A stretch of 64,000 bases of DNA from an uncultured Chlorobiaceae bacterium. GTDB taxonomy: Bacteria; Bacteroidota; Chlorobiia; Chlorobiales; Chlorobiaceae. Where the stretch lies: contig CAIJGA010000010.1 in NCBI GenBank assembly GCA_903820085.1, positions 1-64,000 on the forward strand. The letters are read 5' to 3'. Positions 26,165 to 35,907 of the stretch are shown one piece after another. The notes below the pieces were generated by a model. The model had not been told where the DNA came from and ran no database searches. It saw nothing but the letters and a program-made list of their open reading frames with translations. Positions within the stretch are counted from its first letter, which is position 1, and the number at the start of each line of letters is the position of its first letter. Both the position numbers and the translations under genes were made by a program.

Positions 26165-27136
26165 TTAATGAAGTTTCGTAAGTTTTTCGATGATATTCTT
26201 GCTGTCGAACAGGCAGCTCACGGAATCATCTTCATAAATACGCTTGATAGCTTCACCAATGAGGTTGCTGACCGTTACAGTCTCAATTTTTGGTGAATAT
26301 TCGTGACTGGTGATGACCGAATCGGTTACAATCACCTTTTCGAGTATGGATGCGTCGATTCTCTTGATGGCTGGTCCGGAAAGAATCGGGTGCGTTGCTG
26401 CTGCATAAATTTTAAGTCCCCCTGCTTCACGGATGGCTTTTGCCGCGTTGACAATGGTTCCTGCCGTGTCGATCATGTCGTCAACAAGAAGGACATTCTT
26501 GCCATTGACATCACCGATTATATTCATTACTTCTGCAACATTGGCCGCAGGGCGGCGTTTGTCGACAATAACCAGGTCGGTACCGAGCTCTTCTGCAAAT
26601 TTTCGGGCAAGCTTTACACCGCCAACATCAGGGGAGGCAACGACAAGGTTGTCGCGAAAATCTCTGCGGCGGATATCGTCAATAAGAATGACACTGGAGT
26701 AAAGGTGGTCAAACGGAATATCAAAAAAGCCCTGAATCTGGGGAGCATGCAGGTCCATGGTCAGGATTCTGTGGGCTCCGGCTTTGGTGAGCAGGTTGGC
26801 CACAAGCTTCGCCGTGATGGCGACGCGGGGGCGATCCTTTCTGTCCTGTCGGGCATAACCGTAATAGGGGATTACAGCGGTGATTCTTGCTGCTGAAGAC
26901 CTTCTTGCGGCATCAATCATGATCAGCAACTCCATCAGGTTGTCTGCCGGCGGATTGGTCGACTGGATAATGAACATATCCGATCCACGGATCGATTCTA
27001 AAAAGTTTACCGATATTTCCCCATCGGAAAAATTTTCAACCTTTGCTATACCAAGGGAGATGCCGAGGTACTTAGCAATCTTTTCTGCAAGAGCCGGATT
27101 ACTGCGTCCCGCAAAAATTTTAATGGGTTTTGCCAT
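26165..27136 (-). CDS. prs: Ribose-phosphate pyrophosphokinase
   Basis: From the ATG at 27136 (AGGA 5 nt upstream) the enzyme has 323 residues; the frame could extend 14 codons further. It makes PRPP from ribose 5-phosphate and ATP for nucleotide, His and Trp synthesis. Motifs are IFAGRSNPALAEKIA, the ATP loop region YYGYARQDRKDRPR, DLHAPQIQGFFDIPFDHL, and the PRPP loop LLVDDMIDTAGTI. It precedes rplY in one unit and is divergent from lpxD. Confidence 0.95.
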   Translation of the reverse strand: MAKPIKIFAGRSNPALAEKIAKYLGISLGIAKVENFSDGEISVNFLESIRGSDMFIIQSTNPPADNLMELLIMIDAARRSSAARITAVIPYYGYARQDRKDRPRVAITAKLVANLLTKAGAHRILTMDLHAPQIQGFFDIPFDHLYSSVILIDDIRRRDFRDNLVVASPDVGGVKLARKFAEELGTDLVIVDKRRPAANVAEVMNIIGDVNGKNVLLVDDMIDTAGTIVNAAKAIREAGGLKIYAAATHPILSGPAIKRIDASILEKVIVTDSVITSHEYSPKIETVTVSNLIGEAIKRIYEDDSVSCLFDSKNIIEKLTKLH

Positions 27137-27306
27137 CGTGTCCTGCATATTCGGATGAAAGGGGTTATATTGTGGCATTACATTTATATATGCCTTTGAG
27201 TGTTTTCGATCCTTTCAGGGGAATACCACTCAAGGGAGCCCAAATATAATTAAAAAGGCTGAAAAATTAATTAATTATTTCCTCTTTCTAAAGTGAGGTT
27301 ATTTGC

Positions 27307-28368
27307 TTGAAAAATATGACCATTAAGGACATTCAAAATTACCTTGGACAATTTTTTGATTCCGTTGAACTGGAGGGGAGCGGCGAGTTGATGATTTCCG
27401 GACCGGCAAAGATCGAAACGGCGCAAAAAGGGCAGGTCAGCTTTGTTGCCAACGAAAAGTACGCAAAATATCTTTCTACCACCGGGGCATCGCTCGTTAT
27501 TGTCCACCGGTCGGTTTCGGTCGATGAGTTCAGTTCCGGAATTTCATATCTCAAGGTCAGTGACCCGTATACGGCATTTGTTTTTGTTCTGCAGAAATTT
27601 GCAGCACCTCGCCTGATAACCGCGAAAGGTGTTGCTGCAACAGCGGTGATTGGTGAGGGTGTGAGTATAGGGGAGGGAGCTTCGGTTGGAGCCTATGCGG
27701 TGATCGGTGATCGCTGTTCAATCGGTCGCAATACCGTGATTGGTGCTCATACCGTTCTGTTGCATGATGTCTCTATCGGAGAAGATTCCGTCCTATTTCC
27801 CTCTGTTACCTGTTATGACGGTACCGTTATAGGCAACAGAGTGGTTATCCATTCGGGCAGTGTTATCGGAGCCGATGGTTTTGGTTTTGCTCCCCAGAGT
27901 AACGGTTCATACGTGAAAATTCCCCAGATGGGTATTGTTGAAATTGGTGACGATGTGGAAATCGGAGCCAATGTTACTCTTGACCGGGCAACTATGGGCA
28001 GCACGGTAATTTGCAGGGGGGCGAAAATTGATAATCTCGTTCAGATTGCCCATAACTGCCGGATTGGCGAAGACACCGTCATTGCCGCCCAGGCAGGTAT
28101 TTCCGGAAGCGTAACGATCGGCCGTCAGTGCCTGATTGGCGGGCAGGCTGGATTTGCCGGTCATCTTGAACTTGCTGACCGTATTCAGGTTGCTGCCCAG
28201 GCAGGTATTTCGAAATCGTTTCTTCAGCCGGGTATTTCGTTGCGTGGTTATCCGGCGCAACCCATGCGTGACCAGTTGAAGCATGAGGCAATGCTTCGAA
28301 ATCTTGGAGCTATGAAGGCGAAGCTTGATCGTCTTGAAACTGAGCTGAAAGAGTTAGCGCTCAAGTAA
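27307..28368 (+). CDS. lpxD: UDP-3-O-acylglucosamine N-acyltransferase
   Basis: This 353-residue lipid A enzyme adds the N-linked acyl chain in the third step of the Raetz pathway. An N-terminal uridine-binding domain (residues 1-100) precedes a left-handed beta-helix of hexapeptide repeats (about 105-320, many IGxxxxI units) with the catalytic His in VQIAHNCRIGE, and a C-terminal helix. A TTG at 27307 is the likely start: GAGG lies 8 nt upstream, while the ATG at 27316 is 17 nt away. It converges with the GH15 gene, leaving 12 bp between them. Confidence 0.93.
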   Translation: MKNMTIKDIQNYLGQFFDSVELEGSGELMISGPAKIETAQKGQVSFVANEKYAKYLSTTGASLVIVHRSVSVDEFSSGISYLKVSDPYTAFVFVLQKFAAPRLITAKGVAATAVIGEGVSIGEGASVGAYAVIGDRCSIGRNTVIGAHTVLLHDVSIGEDSVLFPSVTCYDGTVIGNRVVIHSGSVIGADGFGFAPQSNGSYVKIPQMGIVEIGDDVEIGANVTLDRATMGSTVICRGAKIDNLVQIAHNCRIGEDTVIAAQAGISGSVTIGRQCLIGGQAGFAGHLELADRIQVAAQAGISKSFLQPGISLRGYPAQPMRDQLKHEAMLRNLGAMKAKLDRLETELKELALK

Positions 28369-28380
28369 AGGAGGAGTGCC

Positions 28381-31044
28381 CTATTGCAGAATCGAGTTCA
28401 TATTCCAGTTGTAGGGCAGGTAGCGGACGGTGAGTGAGTCAAGGTGATCTTCTGTCCATGTTTTATTTTCCTCATCCATATATGGCAGCAGTGAGAGGAT
28501 TGTTTTACGGGTGCTGTTGCCAAAATCTCCCTGATACCACTGAAAGATCAGCGACATCCAGAGGGTGTTGTTTTGCGGGTCAATTTTTACTCCGTCACGA
28601 TTGATAAAACTTTTTGCGGCGGTGTCAAGCTGCTGGTCAATGAGTGCTGCATCGTAGAACTCGATAGGAGGACAGGATGATGAGGCGCAGAAGAGTGCGA
28701 AATGGATACGGCAGTCGAATGATGCTACAATAAGGTTCTTGCGTTGATCGACTGACGAAAACGGCTTGAAGGGAAAGAGCGGGTGCGGTCGATTGCTGCG
28801 GAGTATGCCGTGTTCAATGTCGTCAGGAGTAAAAAAGAGTCCGTCGATGGTATAGCCAATCCGCCCGAAAAAATTTGAGACTTCAAATACTGATCCCTGG
28901 ATGTCGAACTCAATGATACCGTGAATAATGAGGACGTTGTAGATGTTGATCCAAAACGCTTTTTTTTCTGCATCGTTGCGGAGTGTTTCAAGTTTGAAGC
29001 TGTTGAGTGAACCGGCCAGTTGCAGGTAGTGGCTGAACGCTTCAGAGCGTTTGAGCGCGTCGTAATTTACAACTCCCTTTTCAGCATTGAAAAATGCACC
29101 CTGCAGTCTGCCAAGCCTCTTCTTCAGCTCGGCACCCAGTGCGATGGGGGGCAGGGTTGGGGCAATCTGTTCCGGGTTCAGGTTTGTCTTGAAAGGCATG
29201 ATCTTTTGCAGTTGCTTTCCCAATGAGAGCTCTTTTCCTGCGTGATGGAGGCGGCTCTCTGCCGCAAGAATTGCTGTTACGGCATTGATATAACCGATAT
29301 GACTGAAAGCCTGGGGGAAATTGCCCAGCATTTCTTGCGTAGCTCGGTCAAATTCTTCTGAAAAAAGGCCGAGGTGATTTGATGCTTTCAGCGTTTCACT
29401 GAGCAACTCAGTAGCTTCACGGGTATTTCCGGAGAGGGCAAGGCACTCGATAAGCCAGAAGTTGCAGAGTATAAATCCACCCTCTTCACCTTTCAAACCG
29501 TCCTCTGCCTTGTAGCGGAGCAGAAAACCCTGGTGCATCAGCTTCTCCTTGCATGCGGTGATTGTTCCCTGTATTCTTGCGTCTTTTACGGGAAGGAAGC
29601 CGACAATCGGCAGTACCAGCAAGCTTGCGTCAAGTTCTGAAGAGCCGTATTTCTGGACAAAACTGTTTACTGTAGTATCGAATCCTTTTGCCAGAATATC
29701 TTTTTTGATCCGTTCGCGTTCGTTTCTCCAATGGTCAAGAGGCGCATCAAAACCGTAACGGCGGGCAATGGTTATGCCGCGATCGAGAGCAACCCAGCAC
29801 ATGACCTTTGAATAGACGAAATGGTGCGGCCCGTTACGGACTTCCCAGATGCCGTCATCGGGTTTTTGCCAGTTCTCAATGGCCAGGGTGCAGATATCAC
29901 TGAAAAATGGCCAGAGTTCCTCATCGATCTTTCCGGCATAATCTGACAGCCGGAGGGCTGAATCCATGACCTCACCGTATATATCCCACTGGTTTTGCCG
30001 GTGTGCATTGTTGCCGATTCTTACCGGTCTGGAATTTCGGTATCCTTTCAGATGGCCGAGCTCTTCTTCCTTGAGCCGGTCGTTGCCATGCAGGGTGTAC
30101 ATGATCTGCAGGTTGCGGCTTCCGTACTTGCGGTAGGTATCATGAACCCAGCGGAGGTAGTCGTCCGCTTCGGTGACGTGGCCGACAGCAAAGAGTGCTT
30201 TCAGGGTAAATGCGGCATCTCTGAGCCAACTGAAGCGATAGTCCCAGTTCCGTTCTCCGCCCGGGGTTTCAGGAAGGGAGGTTGTTGCTGCTGCGGCTAT
30301 GGCACCGGTTGGCTGAAAGGTCAGCAGTTTCAAAAGAAGCAGAGAGCGGTTGATCATTGGAGTAAATTCTCCAAGATAGCTGCATTGTTCGCCCAGACAG
30401 AGGTGCAGCCAATCCTGCCAGAAGAGCTTGTTTTCTTCAAAAGGACAGGGCAGGGGATCAGCACTTTTCAGGTTGCCGTAGAGCAGGTCGATGTGCGCTT
30501 CCTCGCCAGCGTCAAGCTGCAGGGCAAGCGTGAGTGTTCCTGATGCATTACCGAGCGTCAGAACATGGCAGTCTGAGAGGGTAAGTCTCAGGGTGTTGAC
30601 TCCGTAGTGCACCGAAAAGCGGTTGCTGCTCTCTTCCGTAATGGAGGGTACCATTTTTGCATAATCCGGACGGGGTGTCAGGGTGAGCGTAAAGCGGATG
30701 CTACCCCTGAGGACCTTCAGGCAACGATGGATGCGAGGGCTGATTTTTTTTATTTGGACACCACTTTCCACCGTCATAAAATCCTGAAGACGCGCTTCGG
30801 CACTTTTTGTTCGAAAGGTGCAGGAGAGGATGTTGGTGTTCAGAATGTATTGCTGTTCAGAGGCGAAGGGCTCCGAAGGCTGGATGCTGAAAAAGCCCCC
30901 GTGCTCATCGTCAAGGAGTGAGGCGAAGATGGTTGGTGAGTCGAGCCAGGGGAGGGAGCAGTAATCTATGGAGCCATCTTTTGAGACAAGTGCGGCAGAA
31001 TGGAGATCTCCGATCAGCCCGTAATCAGCAATGCTTCTGTACAT
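28381..31044 (-). CDS. GH15 glucoamylase/trehalase-like enzyme fused to a C-terminal DUF547 domain
   Basis: The 887-residue protein has two parts. Residues about 1-600 are a glycoside hydrolase family 15 enzyme with the N-terminal beta-sandwich (MYRSIADYGLIGDLHSAALV) and an alpha/alpha barrel showing WDYRFSWLRDAAFTL, QWDIYGEVMDS and a late EMLGNFPQAFSH. GH15 members release glucose from alpha-glucans or trehalose. Residues about 640-875 match DUF547 (VNYDALKRS, KAFWINIYNVLIIHG, FFGRIGYTIDG), a domain of unknown function that often stands alone. No signal peptide is seen, so the substrate is cytoplasmic. AAAGGAG lies 12 nt before the ATG. Confidence 0.85.
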   Translation of the reverse strand: MYRSIADYGLIGDLHSAALVSKDGSIDYCSLPWLDSPTIFASLLDDEHGGFFSIQPSEPFASEQQYILNTNILSCTFRTKSAEARLQDFMTVESGVQIKKISPRIHRCLKVLRGSIRFTLTLTPRPDYAKMVPSITEESSNRFSVHYGVNTLRLTLSDCHVLTLGNASGTLTLALQLDAGEEAHIDLLYGNLKSADPLPCPFEENKLFWQDWLHLCLGEQCSYLGEFTPMINRSLLLLKLLTFQPTGAIAAAATTSLPETPGGERNWDYRFSWLRDAAFTLKALFAVGHVTEADDYLRWVHDTYRKYGSRNLQIMYTLHGNDRLKEEELGHLKGYRNSRPVRIGNNAHRQNQWDIYGEVMDSALRLSDYAGKIDEELWPFFSDICTLAIENWQKPDDGIWEVRNGPHHFVYSKVMCWVALDRGITIARRYGFDAPLDHWRNERERIKKDILAKGFDTTVNSFVQKYGSSELDASLLVLPIVGFLPVKDARIQGTITACKEKLMHQGFLLRYKAEDGLKGEEGGFILCNFWLIECLALSGNTREATELLSETLKASNHLGLFSEEFDRATQEMLGNFPQAFSHIGYINAVTAILAAESRLHHAGKELSLGKQLQKIMPFKTNLNPEQIAPTLPPIALGAELKKRLGRLQGAFFNAEKGVVNYDALKRSEAFSHYLQLAGSLNSFKLETLRNDAEKKAFWINIYNVLIIHGIIEFDIQGSVFEVSNFFGRIGYTIDGLFFTPDDIEHGILRSNRPHPLFPFKPFSSVDQRKNLIVASFDCRIHFALFCASSSCPPIEFYDAALIDQQLDTAAKSFINRDGVKIDPQNNTLWMSLIFQWYQGDFGNSTRKTILSLLPYMDEENKTWTEDHLDSLTVRYLPYNWNMNSILQ

Positions 31045-31130
31045 TCCGTAATTACTCCTTTAGATGCTGAGTTGCCGGAACAATGCATTTGAACTGCTCT
31101 TGCATTGTTCCGTTGAACCATCGCTGAAAT

Positions 31131-31526
31131 TTACGAAAGATTTCTTGGAACCTGCGAAGAGTGGTGGTGCAGAATTGGCTGTGCAAGAGAGATATCTATG
31201 ACAAAGGTAAATCGTGAAGGAAAGGAGAGCAGAACCTGGTCAACTTCGAATTCAAAGGAGCAGATTCCGCTCAGGGTATGCACTGTGTCGCTGAGCGACT
31301 GCTTTCTGAGTGCCTTGTTGTGCAGTCGCACGCCGAGCCCGTCACGCGTGGCAAGTTGCCCGAAGTAGTCTCTGACGCCCTCGGCAGTTATGACGGTATG
31401 GGGAGAAAACGTAGGAATAAGGACGGCTGATTCATTATAGAGCGCGGCAATTTCGTCTGCATTTCCGCTGCAGATTCGTGTAACCCATTGAAAGAGGACC
31501 TCTTCAGCAGTTTTAAAATAGATCAT
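31131..31526 (-). CDS. NTF2/SnoaL-like small protein
   Basis: This 131-residue protein has the cone-shaped NTF2-like pattern: an N-terminal helix (VLFQWVTRICSGNADEIAALY), NESAVLIPTFSP, then ITAEGVRDYFGQL and a run of beta strands ending in FTFVIDIS. It resembles DUF4440/CaMKII-association-type proteins. The fold serves for small-ligand binding or simple isomerases, and the ligand cannot be inferred. It lies upstream of the GH15 gene on the same strand with an 86-bp gap. The start at 31526 has no strong ribosome site. Confidence 0.75.
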   Translation of the reverse strand: MIYFKTAEEVLFQWVTRICSGNADEIAALYNESAVLIPTFSPHTVITAEGVRDYFGQLATRDGLGVRLHNKALRKQSLSDTVHTLSGICSFEFEVDQVLLSFPSRFTFVIDISLAQPILHHHSSQVPRNLS

Positions 31527-31683
31527 GGTCGGCGGTTTTTATTTGGCAAAATGCGCTTGGTACGTGTGCGCGGAAAGTTAAGCTTTTTTTATCGTTTTGG
31601 TTTGATGCAGGTGAAAATTTATAACCTGATTTATTGGTTTCTATCTGTGACAACAGTATAACCCTTTAAGACAAATCAAAGCC

Positions 31684-32634
31684 ATGAGCCGCTTAAAAGA
31701 AGAATGGATTGAACAGCTTGAAACCAGACTGCCGCCTAAAGAGAGGATTGTGGATCGGAACATAGCCATTACGGCTCAGTATGCAGCATGGTATTTGCAG
31801 AAGCCCGAGCTTTTCAAGTGGGCGGGGATGGCGGCTTTTGCTTCGCGACAGGTTGGTATTGCGCTGGCTTTCTCTGAACTGATGCATGCTCCGGAGCAGA
31901 TGGTTCTTCAGGAAGAGACGCCTGATGAAGGATTTTGGTTTGATCCGGGAAAGCTGTTGCGTTCTGCGGTCAACAACCTCTTTTCTGTGCCGTCGTTCAT
32001 GCACTCGATAGCTGCCCGACAACTTTTTCTTGCCGATCTTGATGAAATCCGTCGCGGGAACAATAATATTTATTCCGATATCGCATGGGCACATGCGGCC
32101 TATCTGGAATGCGGTATCGGTGAGATTGAGAACAATTGCAGAGGAGAGGAAGATGAATTTATGCTGAGCGGTTTCAGGATGATTGATGAGGGCGCGCATA
32201 TGCTTGAAAAAGGGGGGAATAATGACGAGGCTCGCAGGGTGATATGGGCTGGTAATGTGCTGTTGCTCCGTCATGAACAGCTCAATACTTTGCAGCCGGT
32301 TTTTGATGCAATCAGTCAGCAGGGAAGGATTGTGGTTTCGTTTGGAAGCGAGCTTGATTTTTCGGGAGCTGTTGAAAATTCTCAACATGCAAAAGCCTCG
32401 TTTTCAACCTATTCAGGATATTTTGAAACCTTGACAGGCACAAAAAGCGTTACTGATGCCCAGCACCGTTGGCAATGGATTGAACATGATGTGTTGCCAG
32501 CATGGGAGCGGGTTGATTGTCCCTTTTGTGAAGGCTCTCATCTGAAAAAGCAGCTTGAATCGTTTGTAGCTGGTGAGGCTGCCTTGAGCCATCATGTGGC
32601 GCAGTATGCCGCAAACCTGTTCCGTATTCCCTGA
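31684..32634 (+). CDS. DUF2515-like protein of unknown function
   Basis: The 316-residue, mainly helical soluble protein contains RNIAITAQYAAWYLQKPELF followed by KWAGMAAFASRQVG, a pattern I associate with the DUF2515 family (Bacillus YppC type). A CPFC pair occurs near 280. There is no signal peptide and no transmembrane helix. It stands alone between a divergent NTF2-like gene and a convergent ABC exporter operon. Family assignment is from memory of the pattern and is moderate. Confidence 0.6.
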   Translation: MSRLKEEWIEQLETRLPPKERIVDRNIAITAQYAAWYLQKPELFKWAGMAAFASRQVGIALAFSELMHAPEQMVLQEETPDEGFWFDPGKLLRSAVNNLFSVPSFMHSIAARQLFLADLDEIRRGNNNIYSDIAWAHAAYLECGIGEIENNCRGEEDEFMLSGFRMIDEGAHMLEKGGNNDEARRVIWAGNVLLLRHEQLNTLQPVFDAISQQGRIVVSFGSELDFSGAVENSQHAKASFSTYSGYFETLTGTKSVTDAQHRWQWIEHDVLPAWERVDCPFCEGSHLKKQLESFVAGEAALSHHVAQYAANLFRIP

Positions 32635-32681
32635 ACAGGCTGACGTGGCCCGCTGTTGTCGAAACTTGTTGGCCTATAAGC

Positions 32682-33917
32682 CTATTTTGGACGGAGCGCT
32701 TCTACCGGGTTGAGATTCGCTGCTTTCCAGGCGGGAAAGAGCCCGAATGCCATGCCGATGACGGAGCATACCATCATTGAAACGGTTATCCAGAGCAGCG
32801 GGAATATCGGCGGCAGATTGAATTTGAGTGCCACGAGATTACCGGCCACAATGCCGACAATAACCCCGATCACTCCCCCTGCGATAGAGAGAAAAAGTGC
32901 TTCGAAGAGGAACTGGCGCAGAATGGTGGTGCGGGGTGCCCCGATTGATTTTCTGATGCCGATCTCTTTGGTTCTTTCGGTAACGCTGACCAGCATGATG
33001 TTCATGATACCGACTCCGGCTGTGAGGAGGGCCATAAAGCTGATGATGAACGCACCGGAACTGATTGCGCTTTTTATGTCTTTGAACGAATCGATAAGTG
33101 ATTCATTGGTTCTGATTTCGAAGTCGTTGATATCCTTGACGGTGAGTCCTCTGGCTAGCCTCATGGCTCCTATTGCCCGGTCGATGACCTGTGGATACTC
33201 TTTGCGGGAGGGGGCTTCGACGGTGATGCTGAGGCTGCTTTTTACGTTGATATGGTCGAGATATCGGGTTATGGGGATGAGCACAAAGTTATCTTGACTC
33301 TGGCCGAAAGCAGCTCCTTTTTTCTCGAAAACGCCGGCTACGGTATACACTTCACCATTGACCTTGATAAGTTTGTTCTGAGGGTTTTCACCAGAAGGGA
33401 AGAGTGTTGCGGCAAGTTCGCTTCCGATTACTGCGGTGTTTCTTGCTGAACGGATATCGCTTTCCAAAAGGTTGCGGCCAGTCGCTATGGTGTAGCCGTT
33501 GGAGGCTGAAAAATTTTCATCACCGCCTGTCATGGTGACATCGGGGTTGGTGGTCCGGTTGGCGTATTTGGCAAGATTGGCCGGACTGGCAATGGTGAAC
33601 CCGATATTGCGGGCGCTTGTTTCCATGCTTTTTCGGAACAGGAGCGCTTGCTTGTAGGTAATGTCTTTCCGGTTGGCATAAAAGTTCCGGCTGTGTCCGC
33701 TGCCGAAGACGGTGGCAGGATTTTTCTGTATCTGGAAGGTGTTGGCCCCGAGACTGGTGAGTCCCGTCTCAACGCTTTTGTCGATGGCGTCAAGTGCGGT
33801 CATGACGGCAATGATGGAGAAAACTCCTACGGCGACACCCATGATGGTGAGCCATGAACGCAGCCTGTTGACGGCGAGAGAGTAGATCGCCTGGGTGATG
33901 GTTTCACGCAGCAGCAT
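32682..33917 (-). CDS. MacB-like ABC exporter permease (second copy)
   Basis: The 411-residue permease has an N-terminal helix (about 20-42), a periplasmic MacB_PCD domain (about 45-270) and three C-terminal helices of the FtsX domain, with the RTKEIGIRKSIGAPR motif that docks on the ATPase. The ATG at 33917 has AGGAG 5-6 nt upstream; an upstream in-frame GTG at 33923 overlaps that site and is rejected. It is the last gene of the exporter operon, 8 bp after the first permease. It closely resembles its neighbour in plan, so a heterodimeric permease is likely. Confidence 0.88.
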   Translation of the reverse strand: MLLRETITQAIYSLAVNRLRSWLTIMGVAVGVFSIIAVMTALDAIDKSVETGLTSLGANTFQIQKNPATVFGSGHSRNFYANRKDITYKQALLFRKSMETSARNIGFTIASPANLAKYANRTTNPDVTMTGGDENFSASNGYTIATGRNLLESDIRSARNTAVIGSELAATLFPSGENPQNKLIKVNGEVYTVAGVFEKKGAAFGQSQDNFVLIPITRYLDHINVKSSLSITVEAPSRKEYPQVIDRAIGAMRLARGLTVKDINDFEIRTNESLIDSFKDIKSAISSGAFIISFMALLTAGVGIMNIMLVSVTERTKEIGIRKSIGAPRTTILRQFLFEALFLSIAGGVIGVIVGIVAGNLVALKFNLPPIFPLLWITVSMMVCSVIGMAFGLFPAWKAANLNPVEALRPK

Positions 33918-33925
33918 AAGCACTC

Positions 33926-35191
33926 CTATTCATAACGCAGTGAGTCTGCCGGGTCGAGCTTCGAGGCTGTCACAGCCGGAGCAAGGCCCGAGATGATGCC
34001 GGTGATGACGGAAACAACAAGACTTGCCATGATAAGGTCAAGCGAGAACTGTACCGGAAAATCAGGCAGGATTTTTCCGATGGCAAAGGTTATGAAGAAA
34101 GAGGTGCAGAGTCCGATAAATCCTCCGATCAAACAGATCATCACCGATTCGATGAGAAACTGCAGGAGAATGGTCTGGCGCCGGGCACCAAGCGCCTTGC
34201 GCAGTCCAATCTCCCTGGTTCGTTCCTTGACGCTGACAAAGGTGATGTTCATGATGCCGATGGCGCCGACAAAGAGTGACATGCCGGTAATGAAGATGCC
34301 GGCGACAGCAATGCCGTTTTTGATGGGGTCAAGCTGGCTTTTGAAGGCCTGCTGTTCGTTGATCGAAAAGTTTTCATCTTTGCCTGCGGGAATTCTGCGG
34401 ATTCTGCGCATCAACCCGAGCAGCTCCTCTTTTGCTTCTGCAACACGGGTCTGGGCCTTGATTTTTACCCTGATGGTGGTAAACATGTTTTTGCCGTAGA
34501 TCTTTTCAAAGGCGCCAAGCGGCATGATGATCTGGTTGTCAAAGCTGAAAAGGCCGAGAAATTTACCCTGTTTTTTGAAAACACCGATAATACGGCATTT
34601 GCGGCTTTTGAGCTGGATGGATTTGTTGAGGGCGGGCTCGTTGGGAAAGAGACCGGCAGCAATATCGTCACCGATGACGCAGACCATTTCACTGCTGGCT
34701 GATTCTGCGGGAATAAAGAACCGGCCAGTGGTGAGTGCTCCGGATGCTGTTTGCAGGTAGTCGTGAGTCGTTCCGAGGGAAAATACCTGCTCAAGGATCT
34801 GATCCTTGTATTTAGCCGATGCCTGGTAGGTTGACATTTGCGGTACGGCGATGAGCAGCTCGGATCGGGGGTTGTCGGCAATGATTCTGTTGAGTTGAGC
34901 GGCATATTCTGTTTTAAGGTCTGGACGGTTCCGGTAGAGCCACCATTGCCCCATAGTGCTCCATGAGGATTTCTGGACGTAGATGACATCGTAGCCGAGC
35001 ATGGCAAGGCTTTTTTCAAATCCAAGGTCTATGCCGTTGATTGCCGTACCCATCATGGTAATGGCAACAATGCCGATAATGACACCGAGCGCAGTAAGAA
35101 ATGAGCGTGTTTTATTCGCCCTGATCTGAAAGAGGGCCATTTTCAGGCTTTCACCGGTTTCGTAACGGAACTGTCTGTAGGTCTGGTTCAT
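33926..35191 (-). CDS. MacB-like ABC exporter permease (first copy)
   Basis: This 421-residue permease has an N-terminal helix (about 27-50), a large periplasmic MacB_PCD domain and three C-terminal FtsX helices with [15 protein letters not shown]. MacB-type transporters work as mechanotransmitters: ATP hydrolysis in the cytoplasm moves the periplasmic domain and drives substrate through the MacA/TolC duct. Its start overlaps the stop of the ATPase gene by 4 bp (ATGA). Unlike MacB of E. coli, the permease and ATPase are separate chains. Confidence 0.88.
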   Translation of the reverse strand: MNQTYRQFRYETGESLKMALFQIRANKTRSFLTALGVIIGIVAITMMGTAINGIDLGFEKSLAMLGYDVIYVQKSSWSTMGQWWLYRNRPDLKTEYAAQLNRIIADNPRSELLIAVPQMSTYQASAKYKDQILEQVFSLGTTHDYLQTASGALTTGRFFIPAESASSEMVCVIGDDIAAGLFPNEPALNKSIQLKSRKCRIIGVFKKQGKFLGLFSFDNQIIMPLGAFEKIYGKNMFTTIRVKIKAQTRVAEAKEELLGLMRRIRRIPAGKDENFSINEQQAFKSQLDPIKNGIAVAGIFITGMSLFVGAIGIMNITFVSVKERTREIGLRKALGARRQTILLQFLIESVMICLIGGFIGLCTSFFITFAIGKILPDFPVQFSLDLIMASLVVSVITGIISGLAPAVTASKLDPADSLRYE

Positions 35192-35907
35192 TGCCTCCGG
35201 TCACTTTCGATTTTTCCGTCCCTGAGCCGGATGATACGGCTGGTATAGCGGGCAATATCCTCTTCGTGCGTGATGAGGATAATGGTGTTGCCTGCTTCGG
35301 AAAGCGCACCGAAAATCTTCATGATCTCCTGGCTTGTTGCGGTGTCGAGGTTTCCCGTTGGTTCATCGGCAAGAATAATCGACGGGTTGTTGATGAGCGC
35401 TCGTGCGATGGCGACGCGCTGTATCTGTCCTCCAGAAAGTTCCGCAGGCTTGTGCGTTATCCGGTCACCAAGCCCTACTCTGACGAGGGCTTTCCTTGCC
35501 CGTTCTTCCCGTTCATCAGGCGAGACTCCGGCATAGATCAGCGGCAGTTCGACATTGCGAAGGCAGTTCAGACGGGGAAGCAGGTTGAAGGTTTGAAAAA
35601 CAAACCCGATCTCCCGGTTCCTGATGCGGGCGAGTTCATCGTCGTCCATGTCGGCCACCTGCTGGCCGTTGAGTTCATAGATGCCTGAAGTGGGGGTATC
35701 GAGGCACCCGATGATATTCATGAGTGTTGATTTTCCGCTGCCGGACGGCCCCATGATTGCCGTGTAGTCGTTACGCTGGAAGTCAAGGTTGATCGAATCA
35801 AGTGCACGAACAACCTGATCGCCCATTTCATAGAATTTACAGAGCGACTGCATTTTGATAATTGACGGTGTCGGCATTGCGGGACTATTGCTGCTGTTTT
35901 TTGACAA
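35188..35907 (-). CDS. ABC transporter ATP-binding subunit (LolD/MacB type)
   Basis: The 239-residue ATPase shows the Walker [11 protein letters not shown], the Q-loop [11 protein letters not shown], the signature [15 protein letters not shown], Walker [13 protein letters not shown] and a switch His in LITHEE. It powers the two adjacent FtsX-type permeases. The TTG at 35907 is well supported as the start because AAGGAGGG lies 5 nt upstream, inside the macA-like gene. The two genes therefore overlap by 23 bp. An ATG at 35877 is possible but has no ribosome site. Confidence 0.93.
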   Translation of the reverse strand: MSKNSSNSPAMPTPSIIKMQSLCKFYEMGDQVVRALDSINLDFQRNDYTAIMGPSGSGKSTLMNIIGCLDTPTSGIYELNGQQVADMDDDELARIRNREIGFVFQTFNLLPRLNCLRNVELPLIYAGVSPDEREERARKALVRVGLGDRITHKPAELSGGQIQRVAIARALINNPSIILADEPTGNLDTATSQEIMKIFGALSEAGNTIILITHEEDIARYTSRIIRLRDGKIESDRRQ

